Assembly: GCF_034043515.1 (NCBI RefSeq) | Contig: NZ_CP138214.1 | Span: 930,001 to 994,000 of the forward strand | DNA: 64,000 bases | Direction of reading: 5' to 3' | Source: Pseudomonas sp. MUP55 | GTDB lineage: Bacteria > Pseudomonadota > Gammaproteobacteria > Pseudomonadales > Pseudomonadaceae | In this document: piece by piece, positions 46,801-55,406 of the stretch | Layout: each line of letters opens with the position of its first letter | Position numbering within the stretch: the stretch's first letter is position 1 | Notes under the pieces: generated by a model | Databases searched by the model: none | What the model was told of the DNA's origin: nothing | Seen by the model: only the letters and a program-made list of their open reading frames with translations | Position numbers and translations under genes: made by a program

Positions 46801-47046
46801 AACAGGCTCCACAGACAAAGTGCCGCGATTATAGGGGCTGTGTGCATCTGAACCCAGACGCCTCGCTCATTTATCGCGCGGGGGCAGAGTTTGCTGGCGC
46901 AACCCCCCTCATTTGCCAGATAATCTCGCGCCTTGCAATTGGCGTCATAGCTTTGACGTCCTGATGGTGACCGGGTATTCGCAGCGCCCAGATGGCCTGC
47001 TTGCGGTCAATGCCCATCTCAACACCCGCCGTTTCAGGAGGCCAGG

Positions 47047-49203
47047 ATGCACAATGACGGGAAGGTGGTGCCTATCAAGCAGGCACAGGCCACGCCATCG
47101 CCGCTCGCACGCCTACCAGTGGTGGTTTTGCAGGTGCGCGACAAAGCGGCGCAGCAGTTGCAACAGGGGTTGCAGGAACTGTTCGATAACGCCGACGACA
47201 CCCTGTTCGAAATGGCCGACAAGGCCCGTAGCACCGTCGACCAGCATATTTTCTTCGAGGCCATGCGTGACCTGCGCCTCAAGCGCAAGAACTTCGAGCG
47301 CGTGTTCATGGAACAACTGTTTGCCGCCTTCGCCAATCTGGGCCTGGCCCATAGCGACGAGTTGCATCCGGTGCCGGTGGTGTCCTATGAGGTGCCTTGC
47401 AGTACGCAGGCCGATGAGCGGGAAAAGGCCGTGGCTCTGGAAGCGATGCTCGGTCGGGTGCAGCACCGTGACGGTCTGGCACTTGGGCAATTGAACATGC
47501 GGTTGAGCGAAGTGTTGGGCCGGCACATGAACGATCAGCAAAACCCACTGGGCCCCGCGTTGCTTTGCCGGTTTTTTCTGCAGGCGGGCCGCAGCCTGGG
47601 GGTGGAGATCCGGGTCAAGCTGATCATGCTCAAGCTGTTTGAAAAGTACGTACTCAGCGATGCCGACCAGCTCTATGGCGAAGCCAATCAACTGCTGATC
47701 GCGACCGGGGTGCTGCCTGAACTCAAGAGTGTGCCGTCCCGTCGTGCGGGTGGGCGCGCGGCGCGCGAGCTTGAGCGCCAGGCCCATCCGGCGGCGGCCG
47801 AACCGGCGTGCGACGAAAGCGGTCAGCAAGCCTTTGCCGCGTTGCAGGCATTGCTCGTCGCGGTGCGCGGCAGCGTCGCGCCGACCCTTGAAGCCAGCGC
47901 CCAACCGCAACCCATCTCTACCCGGGACCTGCTGCGCCTGCTTTCGCATTTGCAGCAATACGTCCCGGAGCCTGAGGCCGAGGACGATTTCGACCTGCGC
48001 AACCAACTGGAACAGCTGCTGACCCGGGTCAGCGTCAAGAGCGGCAAGTCGCGGGTGGTGGAGACGGCAGACGAGGACGTGATCAACCTCGTCGCCCTGC
48101 TTTTTGAGTTCATCCTCAATGACCGCAGTGTGTCTGACGCCTTCAAAGCCCTGATTGCCCGCTTGCAGATCCCGATATTGAAAGTCGCCGTGCTGGACAA
48201 GAGCCTGTTCAGTTGCCCCGGGCATCCGGCTCGACGCCTGCTCAACGAAATCGCCAGCGCCGGCATGGCTTGCAGCCCACAGAGTGACCACCAGCAGGAC
48301 TGCCTGTACCTGCATATCGAACAGGTTATCCAGCGCCTGTTGAATGAGTTCGGTGAAGATCCGGCCATTTTTTCGCAACTCCTGGCGCAATTCAGCGCAT
48401 TCATCAACGAAGAGCGCCAGCGCAGTGAGTTGCTCGAACGGCACACCCGTGATGTCGAGGAAGGCCGTCTGCGTACTGATGTGGCCCGCCAGCGTGTGGC
48501 CCAGGTGCTCAACCGACGATTGCTGGGCAAAGCCTTGCCGCCGTTCGTGGTGCAATTCGTGCAACACACCTGGAGCCAGGTACTGCTGCTGGCCCATCTC
48601 AAGCACGGCGAACAATCGGTGCAATGGCAGACTGGGCTGCGCACCCTGGATGAATTGATCTGGAGCGTCGGCCTGCATGAAGACACCGAGGCGGGCCGGC
48701 ATTTGCTGGAGCAGTTGCCGGGGCTGCTCAAGGCGTTGCGCGACGGGTTGGCCAGTGCCGCGTTCGATCCTTTCAGCACCCGCGAATTCTTTTTGCGCTT
48801 GCAGGCCGTGCATGTCCAGACAAGCGAAGGCGACGGGGGCGATGGGCTGATTGAAGTCCGCGAGCCGTTAGTTCTCAGCGCCAGCTTGTCGGGCGCGCTC
48901 GAAGACCTGCCGCAGGATGACCCGGACGTGCGCAAGGTTCATCAGTTGCGGATCGGCGGTTGGGTGGAGTTCCAGCAGGACGAACACACGGCGCTGCGGT
49001 GCAAGCTTACGGCGATCATGGCGCCTGCCCATCGCTACATTTTTGTCAGCCGCACGGGGCTCAAGGTTCTGGAGAAAACCGCCGGCCAATTGGCCATGGC
49101 GTTCAAGCAGGGCGCCCTGCGCCATGTGGACGAGGGGTTGCTGTTCGACCGTGCGCTGGCTGCTGTGGTGGGCAACCTGCGTCAACTCAATCACGGCAAG
49201 TGA
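47047..49203 (+). CDS. DUF1631 domain protein
   Basis: A 718-aa cytosolic protein of the DUF1631 family, conserved in Pseudomonas between nadC and ampD. It is mostly helical; the last ~100 residues form a PilZ-like beta-rich segment (VRKVHQLRIGGWVEFQQDE). ATG follows TTTCAGGAGGCCAGG, a strong ribosome site. Length is normal. Function is not established. Confidence 0.88.
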   Translation: MHNDGKVVPIKQAQATPSPLARLPVVVLQVRDKAAQQLQQGLQELFDNADDTLFEMADKARSTVDQHIFFEAMRDLRLKRKNFERVFMEQLFAAFANLGLAHSDELHPVPVVSYEVPCSTQADEREKAVALEAMLGRVQHRDGLALGQLNMRLSEVLGRHMNDQQNPLGPALLCRFFLQAGRSLGVEIRVKLIMLKLFEKYVLSDADQLYGEANQLLIATGVLPELKSVPSRRAGGRAARELERQAHPAAAEPACDESGQQAFAALQALLVAVRGSVAPTLEASAQPQPISTRDLLRLLSHLQQYVPEPEAEDDFDLRNQLEQLLTRVSVKSGKSRVVETADEDVINLVALLFEFILNDRSVSDAFKALIARLQIPILKVAVLDKSLFSCPGHPARRLLNEIASAGMACSPQSDHQQDCLYLHIEQVIQRLLNEFGEDPAIFSQLLAQFSAFINEERQRSELLERHTRDVEEGRLRTDVARQRVAQVLNRRLLGKALPPFVVQFVQHTWSQVLLLAHLKHGEQSVQWQTGLRTLDELIWSVGLHEDTEAGRHLLEQLPGLLKALRDGLASAAFDPFSTREFFLRLQAVHVQTSEGDGGDGLIEVREPLVLSASLSGALEDLPQDDPDVRKVHQLRIGGWVEFQQDEHTALRCKLTAIMAPAHRYIFVSRTGLKVLEKTAGQLAMAFKQGALRHVDEGLLFDRALAAVVGNLRQLNHGK

Positions 49204-49264
49204 TCGCAACCGCAGGGCGGAACGCGGCATACTGGTAACACTTCGTCTCACTCAAGGAGCCTGT

Positions 49265-49828
49265 ATGCAGTTGGACCCCGTCAGCGGTTGGTTCGAGGGC
49301 ATCCGCCATTGCCCTTCGCCCAACTTCAACGAGCGCCCGGCAGGCGAGATATCGCTGTTGGTGGTACATAACATCAGCTTGCCACCGGCGCAGTTCGCCA
49401 CCGGCAAAGTCCAGGCGTTTTTCCAGAATCGCCTGGATGTTTCGGAACACCCCTACTTTGAAGGGATTGCCAGCCTACGGGTGTCTGCGCATTTTCTGAT
49501 TGAGCGCGACGGCACGATCACGCAATTTGTGGCCTGCCAGGACCGGGCCTGGCATGCAGGTGTGTCCAGCTTCGACGGGCGCGAAGTGTGCAATGACTTC
49601 TCACTGGGGATCGAGCTGGAAGGCACGGACGAGTTGCCGTTCACCGATGCCCAGTACGAGGCGCTGATTGACCTTACCCGTCAATTGCTCGCCGCCTACC
49701 CGGCGATCACCCCCCAACGCATCTGCGGTCACAGCGACATCGCCCCAGGCCGCAAGACCGACCCGGGCCCGGCTTTTGATTGGAAGCGCTTTCGCAGCGC
49801 GCTGCAGGATGGAGGACACACACAATGA
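49265..49828 (+). CDS. ampD: 1,6-anhydro-N-acetylmuramyl-L-alanine amidase AmpD
   Basis: The 187-aa zinc amidase removes the peptide from anhydro-muropeptides in the cytosol and so keeps AmpR-dependent beta-lactamase expression low. Zinc ligands are His in LVVHNIS and His and Asp in CGHSDIAPGRKTDPG. It is full length with a clean N-terminus. It overlaps ampE by 4 nt. Confidence 0.96.
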   Translation: MQLDPVSGWFEGIRHCPSPNFNERPAGEISLLVVHNISLPPAQFATGKVQAFFQNRLDVSEHPYFEGIASLRVSAHFLIERDGTITQFVACQDRAWHAGVSSFDGREVCNDFSLGIELEGTDELPFTDAQYEALIDLTRQLLAAYPAITPQRICGHSDIAPGRKTDPGPAFDWKRFRSALQDGGHTQ

Positions 49829-50661
49829 GTTTCCTGGTGCTGGTACTGGCGGTGTGGATCGAGAAGTTCTCGGCCCTGCGTCAGCGGTTGCAGCGTGACG
49901 GCGGGTGGCTGCGAGAGCTCGCCAAGCTTGAGTCGAGCCCGCGCATGGGCAAGCGGCCCTGGCTGATCCTGTTGATACTGGTGGCACTGCCCGTGGCGTT
50001 GCTGGGCTTGTTGCTGCTGGTACTGGAGCCGGTGGCCTATGGTTTGCTGGCACTGCCGGTGCACTTGCTGGTGGTGATTTACAGCCTGGGCCGTGGCGAT
50101 CTGCTGGCAGGGCTGGGACCGTTTCGTGACGCCTGGCGCCGTGGCGATCTGCAAGCCGCCGAGCACGTGGCCGAACGTGACCTGAAGCTGGGTGCCGACA
50201 GCGGCGAACAACTGCTGGAACGTGTTCAAGGCCATCTGTTGTGGCAGGCGTACCAGAGCTTTTTTGCAGTGATTTTCTGGTATTTCCTGCTCGGTCCAGT
50301 GGCCGCTCTGGCCTACCGCCTGCTGGCGCTGGCCAGCGAACACAGCCAGAACCCCCTGGTGTCCGAGCGCGCCACGCAATTGCGGCATGCCTTTGACTGG
50401 CTACCGGTGCGCCTGCTGGCGGCGAGCTTTGCCCTGGTGGGTAACTTCGTCGCGGTCAGCCGGGTGATGCTCCACGAATTGCTGAGCTGGGATATCAGCG
50501 CTGCGCAGTTGGTGGAGAAAGTCGGCCTGGCCGCCGCGGAGATACCGCCGCCAGTGGTGGGCGCGGAGGGCATTGTCAGTCTCGATCGCTTGTGGGAGCT
50601 GCTGCTGCGCGCGGCGGTGCTGTGGTACGCCGGGTTTGCGATCTGGACCGTGTTGCCCTGA
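49825..50661 (+). CDS. ampE: Regulatory signalling modulator AmpE
   Basis: A 278-aa inner-membrane protein with four hydrophobic segments (about residues 45-80, 142-165, 195-215 and 255-278), of the AmpE/CobD-like family. It is coupled to ampD by ATGA overlap and is involved with it in beta-lactam sensing. Intact. Confidence 0.94.
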   Translation: MSFLVLVLAVWIEKFSALRQRLQRDGGWLRELAKLESSPRMGKRPWLILLILVALPVALLGLLLLVLEPVAYGLLALPVHLLVVIYSLGRGDLLAGLGPFRDAWRRGDLQAAEHVAERDLKLGADSGEQLLERVQGHLLWQAYQSFFAVIFWYFLLGPVAALAYRLLALASEHSQNPLVSERATQLRHAFDWLPVRLLAASFALVGNFVAVSRVMLHELLSWDISAAQLVEKVGLAAAEIPPPVVGAEGIVSLDRLWELLLRAAVLWYAGFAIWTVLP

Positions 50662-50806
50662 GCACTTCGGCAGGGGCCACACCCCTGCCGTTAACCTTAC
50701 GTTACAAAACTCCCTTTCAAATTGAGCTATACAGGCGGAGCGCCAAATAGTGGCTATCTGCCGCCGCCCTGCGCCTCAATAAAAATAAAAGAAAGGGAGA
50801 TCGCCC

Positions 50807-52837
50807 GTGAAGAGCTTGCTCTATCCCGCTGTCGCGCTGATGAATCGCCTGAGTTTCGGCATGAAGTTCAGCCTGATCAGCGTGCTGTTCCTGCTGCCGA
50901 TGCTGGCGACCAACTATTTTCTGGTGCGTGACGCCTGGGCTGAGTTCCAGGGCACCCGCATCGAACTGCAAAGCCTGGATCTGCTCGGCAGCAGCCTGGT
51001 GGTGCGGCGCGAGCTGGAAGCGCTGAATAACCAGGTGCAGATCAATGCGACCCTCGGCCAGTCGGGCAAGGCCGGCGACCTTGAAGCCAGGATCGGCGCC
51101 CTGGAGCAGAACGTGCTCAGCCGCGTGCAAGGGCTCAGCGCGATGACTACCCAGCCCGAGCAGGTGGCGGCCTTCGACACCAAGCGCGACGAACTGATCG
51201 CCGCGTTCAAGGCTCAGCAGCAGGAAACCTCACTGCTCAACAAAAGCGCGTTGATCGGCAAGTTGCTCAACCAGGCCCAGATACTCAGCCAGATCATCGC
51301 CAGTCAGTCCGGCTTGAGCCGTGACTCGCAGAGCGACCTGCGCCAGCTCAGCGACCTGATCACCGCCGTCACTCCACAGGTCACTCAGCTGTTGGGGGAG
51401 GGCCGTGCGATGGGCGCGTATTCCCTGGGGCAGGGCTTTATCAATTCTTCCTCCAGCACACGGTTTGACGAACTGTTACAACAGCTGGAAAAACTCCAGG
51501 GCGAATATGCCTTGAAACTGCAGGATGCGCTCGGCGCCAGCCATGCCGCGCAGGCGGCACTCGACAGCGCGGCGCAGGCCAGCCGGACCAGCCTCAAGCA
51601 GGGCGCAGAGGTGTTCGAAGAACAGGTGGTGGTGGCTGAGACCCTGGACACACCCTGGCAGGGCTTCTACGACACCGTCAGCCAACTGATGGCCAAAACC
51701 TATCAACTCGACGACGCCACCCTGACATTCCTCAAGCAGCAACTGGAGCAACGCCTGGCCCAAAAGCGCCTGCACATGGTGCTGCTGGTCACGGCGCTGG
51801 CCGCGGTGTTTGCCCTGATTTTCTATCTGTATGCCGGCTTCTACGCCTCCACGCGCAGCACCTTGCGCAGCCTCGGGGCGATGATGGACAAGGTGGCCGC
51901 TGGCGATATGACGGTCAGCTTCGTTGCCCAAAGCCGCGATGAGCTGGGTGATCTGGGCCAGGTATTCAATGGGACTGTAGCCAGGATCCACGACCTGATC
52001 GAACGCGTCGGGCACACCGTCTCCCAGGTCGAACTGCAAGCCGGGCAAGTTCAGGCTGTTTCAGCACAGAGCAATCAGGCGGTGTCCGGCCAGCGCAGCC
52101 AGATCGAGCAAGTGGCGACGGCGATGAACCAGATGTCGTCCACCGCCCAGGAGGTCGCGCGCAGCGCCGCGGCCGCCGTCAGCAGTGCCCGCAGTGTCAA
52201 CGACGAAACGGTCAGCGGCCGTGGGCTGGTGCAGTCCCAGCAGGGCAGCATCGCGCGCCTGGCCTCGGAAATCGATGAATCGGTGCGCGTGATCAACCAG
52301 CTCGCTGCCGACAGCCAGTCCATCAGCGGCGTATTGGAAGTCATCAAGAGCATCGCCGAGCAAACCAACTTGCTGGCCCTGAACGCGGCGATCGAGGCCG
52401 CGCGTGCCGGTGAGCAGGGGCGTGGATTTGCCGTGGTGGCCGATGAGGTGCGCACCCTGGCTCGGCGTACCCAGCATTCCACCGAAGAAATCGAACAGAT
52501 GATCGGTCGCTTGCACAGTGGCGTCGGCGCAGCGGTAAAGGCCATGGGCGCCAGTCATGACATGGCCAATGGCACGGTAGGGCAGTCGGAAAAAGTCCAG
52601 CAGGCCCTGGAGAACATCCTGGGTGCGGTAGGCATGATCGTCGATCAGAACCAGCAGATCGCCGCCGCCGTGGAGCAGCAGACGGCCGTCGCCCATGAGA
52701 TCGATCAGAACATCGTCGCCATCAATCGTGCGGGTGAACATGCGGCGCAGGGTGCCGACCAGACCGAAGCGGCCAGCCATCAGTTGTCGCAGCAGGTCAG
52801 GGAATTGAAGCAGCTGATTGGCGCGTTTCGCGTGTAG
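50807..52837 (+). CDS. Methyl-accepting chemotaxis protein (core genome)
   Basis: A 676-aa chemoreceptor starting at GTG after GGGAGATCGCCC. Membrane segments lie near residues 20-45 and 320-345, around a long (~275 residues) helical periplasmic domain with Gln- and Ser-rich helices. HAMP follows, then the signalling hairpin [20 protein letters not shown] at about 516-535. No pentapeptide tail. It is conserved beside ampDE in Pseudomonas. The ligand is not known from sequence. Confidence 0.92.
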   Translation: MKSLLYPAVALMNRLSFGMKFSLISVLFLLPMLATNYFLVRDAWAEFQGTRIELQSLDLLGSSLVVRRELEALNNQVQINATLGQSGKAGDLEARIGALEQNVLSRVQGLSAMTTQPEQVAAFDTKRDELIAAFKAQQQETSLLNKSALIGKLLNQAQILSQIIASQSGLSRDSQSDLRQLSDLITAVTPQVTQLLGEGRAMGAYSLGQGFINSSSSTRFDELLQQLEKLQGEYALKLQDALGASHAAQAALDSAAQASRTSLKQGAEVFEEQVVVAETLDTPWQGFYDTVSQLMAKTYQLDDATLTFLKQQLEQRLAQKRLHMVLLVTALAAVFALIFYLYAGFYASTRSTLRSLGAMMDKVAAGDMTVSFVAQSRDELGDLGQVFNGTVARIHDLIERVGHTVSQVELQAGQVQAVSAQSNQAVSGQRSQIEQVATAMNQMSSTAQEVARSAAAAVSSARSVNDETVSGRGLVQSQQGSIARLASEIDESVRVINQLAADSQSISGVLEVIKSIAEQTNLLALNAAIEAARAGEQGRGFAVVADEVRTLARRTQHSTEEIEQMIGRLHSGVGAAVKAMGASHDMANGTVGQSEKVQQALENILGAVGMIVDQNQQIAAAVEQQTAVAHEIDQNIVAINRAGEHAAQGADQTEAASHQLSQQVRELKQLIGAFRV

Positions 52838-52962
52838 GAATTATCGTTCGGATAGGATCCGGTTCGGCGTGGTGTTTGTCCTGATTTCGCAGGCGGCCTT
52901 TCAATGCACCGTGGATAGGCGACAATTTTGTCACCTGGTCACGGTCTCAAGGAGGCACGGCG

Positions 52963-53391
52963 ATGGCCGCTGTAATCGGCATCAAAGGGCATTGCGCCCA
53001 GTGCGACATGACGTTTGAACTCAAGCCCTGGCAACTGAACGCCATTGCCATCGATGAACCCTTTGTCTGTACGTATTGCCATGCCTGCCTGCAGCTGTGT
53101 TGCCAGAAACAGCTGCGTCAATTCCGCGCCCTGGACCATTGGGCGTTGGTGCGGCCAAGCATGATCATGCTGACCTGCGCGACCCTGCTGGGGGCGCTGC
53201 TGGCTGAGTGGCTGGGGCTGATCAGTGTGATCGGGCAGTTCAATATTTCGCTGATGACGCTGCTGATCCACTTTCTGGTGCTGCGCTACACCCGTCATCG
53301 GCAAAAGATGACATTGAATCTGCAAGCCGTCAGCCGGCTACCACTGGAACAACTCGCACGCGTTGCGTGTGCTCGCCTCAGCCAGCCGTGA
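52963..53391 (+). CDS. Zinc-ribbon membrane protein, unknown function
   Basis: A 142-aa protein. The N-terminal 50 residues hold four or more Cys (CAQCDM, CTYCHACLQLCC) as a zinc ribbon. Two membrane segments follow at about 67-85 and 88-108. Its 3' end overlaps the convergent tatD gene by 54 nt, so the two stops lie inside each other's coding sequence. No family name recognised. Confidence 0.72.
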   Translation: MAAVIGIKGHCAQCDMTFELKPWQLNAIAIDEPFVCTYCHACLQLCCQKQLRQFRALDHWALVRPSMIMLTCATLLGALLAEWLGLISVIGQFNISLMTLLIHFLVLRYTRHRQKMTLNLQAVSRLPLEQLARVACARLSQP

Positions 53392-54114
53392 AGCACTGAT
53401 GTCCATCCGCTCGGCCAGGGCGGCGCAGATAGCCGGCAAGTGCTGCGGGCTGTTGCGCTGGCCCGGGTACATGGCCGGGGCCATATCCGGCGCGTCGGTT
53501 TCCAGCACCACGGCGTCCAACGGTAATTGGGGCAGCACCTTGTGCATGCGCAGCGCCTGCGGCCAGGTGGCGGCGCCGCCCAGGCCCAGCTTGAAGCCAA
53601 GCCTGATGTACTCGAAAGCTTCCTCCCGGCTGCCGGCGAACGCATGGATGATGCCGCCCCGCGGCACCCGAATGCGCTTGAGCGTGGAGATCACCGCCGC
53701 GTGGCTGCGGCGTACGTGAAGCAAGGCCGGTAGCTGGAAATCCACTGCGAGTTGCAACTGAGCCTCGAACAGCGCTTGCTGGCGTTCACGGTCCAGGTGC
53801 TGCACAAAGTAATCCAGGCCGATTTCGCCCACGGCGCACAGTTGTCGGTGGCCATGCAGGCGCGTCAGCCAGTCGCCCAACTCCAGCAAATCGGCGGGGC
53901 GGTGCTCATCGAGATACACCGGGTGCAGGCCGAAGGCGGCGAACAAGCCTTTATCCGCCGTCACTAAATCCCACAATCGTTGCCAATTGCGCTGATAAAC
54001 ACCGAGCACCACCATGCGCCGCACACCGAGTTCACGGCTGTGGGCGAGGACCTGCGCACGATCACTGTCGAAGTCGGCAAAGTCCAGGTGCGTGTGGGTG
54101 TCGATCAGCTCCAC
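53338..54114 (-). CDS. TatD family metal-dependent hydrolase
   Basis: A 258-aa amidohydrolase-fold protein with the TatD marks DTHTHLDF at the N-terminus, GEIGLDY near 98, a His in LLHVRRSH and LETDAPD near 209. Members act as DNA 3' exonucleases or deoxyribonucleases. It starts 3 bp after the end of cra and is probably cotranscribed with it. Confidence 0.92.
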   Translation of the reverse strand: MELIDTHTHLDFADFDSDRAQVLAHSRELGVRRMVVLGVYQRNWQRLWDLVTADKGLFAAFGLHPVYLDEHRPADLLELGDWLTRLHGHRQLCAVGEIGLDYFVQHLDRERQQALFEAQLQLAVDFQLPALLHVRRSHAAVISTLKRIRVPRGGIIHAFAGSREEAFEYIRLGFKLGLGGAATWPQALRMHKVLPQLPLDAVVLETDAPDMAPAMYPGQRNSPQHLPAICAALAERMDISASRLAEASTRNACELFQW

Positions 54115-54116
54115 GC

Positions 54117-55112
54117 TCAGGCCTCGTGAATGCGCTGCTTGAAGGTTCGGCTGATCCCGTGCACGCCGGGCTGGTAGTGTTCTTCTTCGATGGCGGCCAG
54201 GGCCAGGCGCAGCGCGGTCTCGGCGATCAGTTGATGCTGCTGGGCCATGGCATTGACCGGCAGCGGCAGGAAGTCCAGCAACTGGGTATCGCCGAAGGTG
54301 CCCAGGCGCAGGGGACGCGACTTGAGAGGGAAGTCGTGCAGCGCGTCGAACACGCCTTGCAGCAGCACGTAGGAAGTGGTCACCAGCGCGTCAGGCAAGT
54401 GCCCCAAGCGCTGCAGTAATTGCTCCATCAGCTGTCGGCCGCACTCTCGGCTGAAGGCTTCGCCCTGTTCGATGATCACCTCACCGGTGAAACCATCCAG
54501 GGCTTCACGGAACCCCGCGGCACGTTCCTGGCTGATGCTCAGCTCCGGGCGTGCGCCGATCAGTGCGATTTGCTTGGGCAGCGGTTGCAGCAGGCTGCTG
54601 GTGAGTTGCTGGCAGGCCTGGCGGTCGTCGCTGACCACCGAACAGAACTGGCTGGGCTCCATGACCCGGTCGATGGCGATCACCGGCAAGCCTTTGGCTT
54701 GCAGCTCGCGATAGCTGTCGTCGCTGTCCGGCAGGCAGCTGGCGACAAACAGCGCATCGCAACGCCGCGCGCGGAACAGTTGCAGCAGCTGGCGCTCGCT
54801 GTCGGCCTCATCATCGGAGCTGGCGATCAGCAATTGGTAACCGCGCGCCCGCGCCCCTTGTTCGAGCAATTTGGCAATCCGTGCGTAACTGGGGTTTTCC
54901 AGATCCGGCAGGATAAAGCCCAGGGTGCGCGTGTGCCGGCTGCGCAAGCCGGCGGCTTGTGGGTTAGGCGTAAAACCATGGGCTTGAACCACGGCCCGCA
55001 CGCGCTCCACCGTCGCGTGACTGATGCGCTGTTGTTCGGCCTTGCCATTGATGACATAGCTGGCGGTGGTTACGGACACACCGGCCAGGCGTGCGATATC
55101 ACTGAGTTTCAA
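54117..55112 (-). CDS. cra: Catabolite repressor/activator Cra (FruR)
   Basis: A 331-aa LacI-family regulator. The helix-turn-helix covers residues 1-30 (MKLSDIARLAGVSVTTASYV), and a hinge and periplasmic-binding-like effector domain follow. It is divergent from fruBKA, with a TTAAACGTTTCA site between. In Pseudomonas putida Cra represses the fru operon and responds to fructose 1-phosphate, which fits this layout. Confidence 0.95.
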   Translation of the reverse strand: MKLSDIARLAGVSVTTASYVINGKAEQQRISHATVERVRAVVQAHGFTPNPQAAGLRSRHTRTLGFILPDLENPSYARIAKLLEQGARARGYQLLIASSDDEADSERQLLQLFRARRCDALFVASCLPDSDDSYRELQAKGLPVIAIDRVMEPSQFCSVVSDDRQACQQLTSSLLQPLPKQIALIGARPELSISQERAAGFREALDGFTGEVIIEQGEAFSRECGRQLMEQLLQRLGHLPDALVTTSYVLLQGVFDALHDFPLKSRPLRLGTFGDTQLLDFLPLPVNAMAQQHQLIAETALRLALAAIEEEHYQPGVHGISRTFKQRIHEA

Positions 55113-55257
55113 ACCGGGTTTTCCTTGTTTTTTAGAGCGTGCCCCGACATTTTGTCCAATCCTAACCGATTCCAGCCTGCGACCAATGTGCCACAGCAGG
55201 CGCCGAGTGGCCCTTCAAGCTTGCGCAATTACCGCGTAATCTGCCATAAATTCTAGA

Positions 55258-55269
55258 TTAAACGTTTCA
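55258..55269. promoter_or_regulatory. Cra (FruR) operator
   Basis: TTAAACGTTTCA is identical to the Cra target described for the P. putida fruB promoter. It lies in the 294-bp cra-fruB intergenic region, 146 bp from cra and 137 bp from the fruB start. Confidence 0.85.
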
Positions 55270-55406
55270 GCAAGCGTATTTTTACGATGTTCGCCGCTGA
55301 GTGGCTACTGCCAATTGACTGCTCAGTCAGTTGTTTTCGAACACCGCTAAGCTGATTTATTCAAAACAATACCTAGTGCGCACCTCGCACTAACTAGGAG
55401 AACGGC

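Noticed and set aside
47113-48813. Long minus-strand frame opposite the DUF1631 gene
   Set aside because: GC-rich antisense shadow; the plus-strand gene has ribosome site and family motifs.
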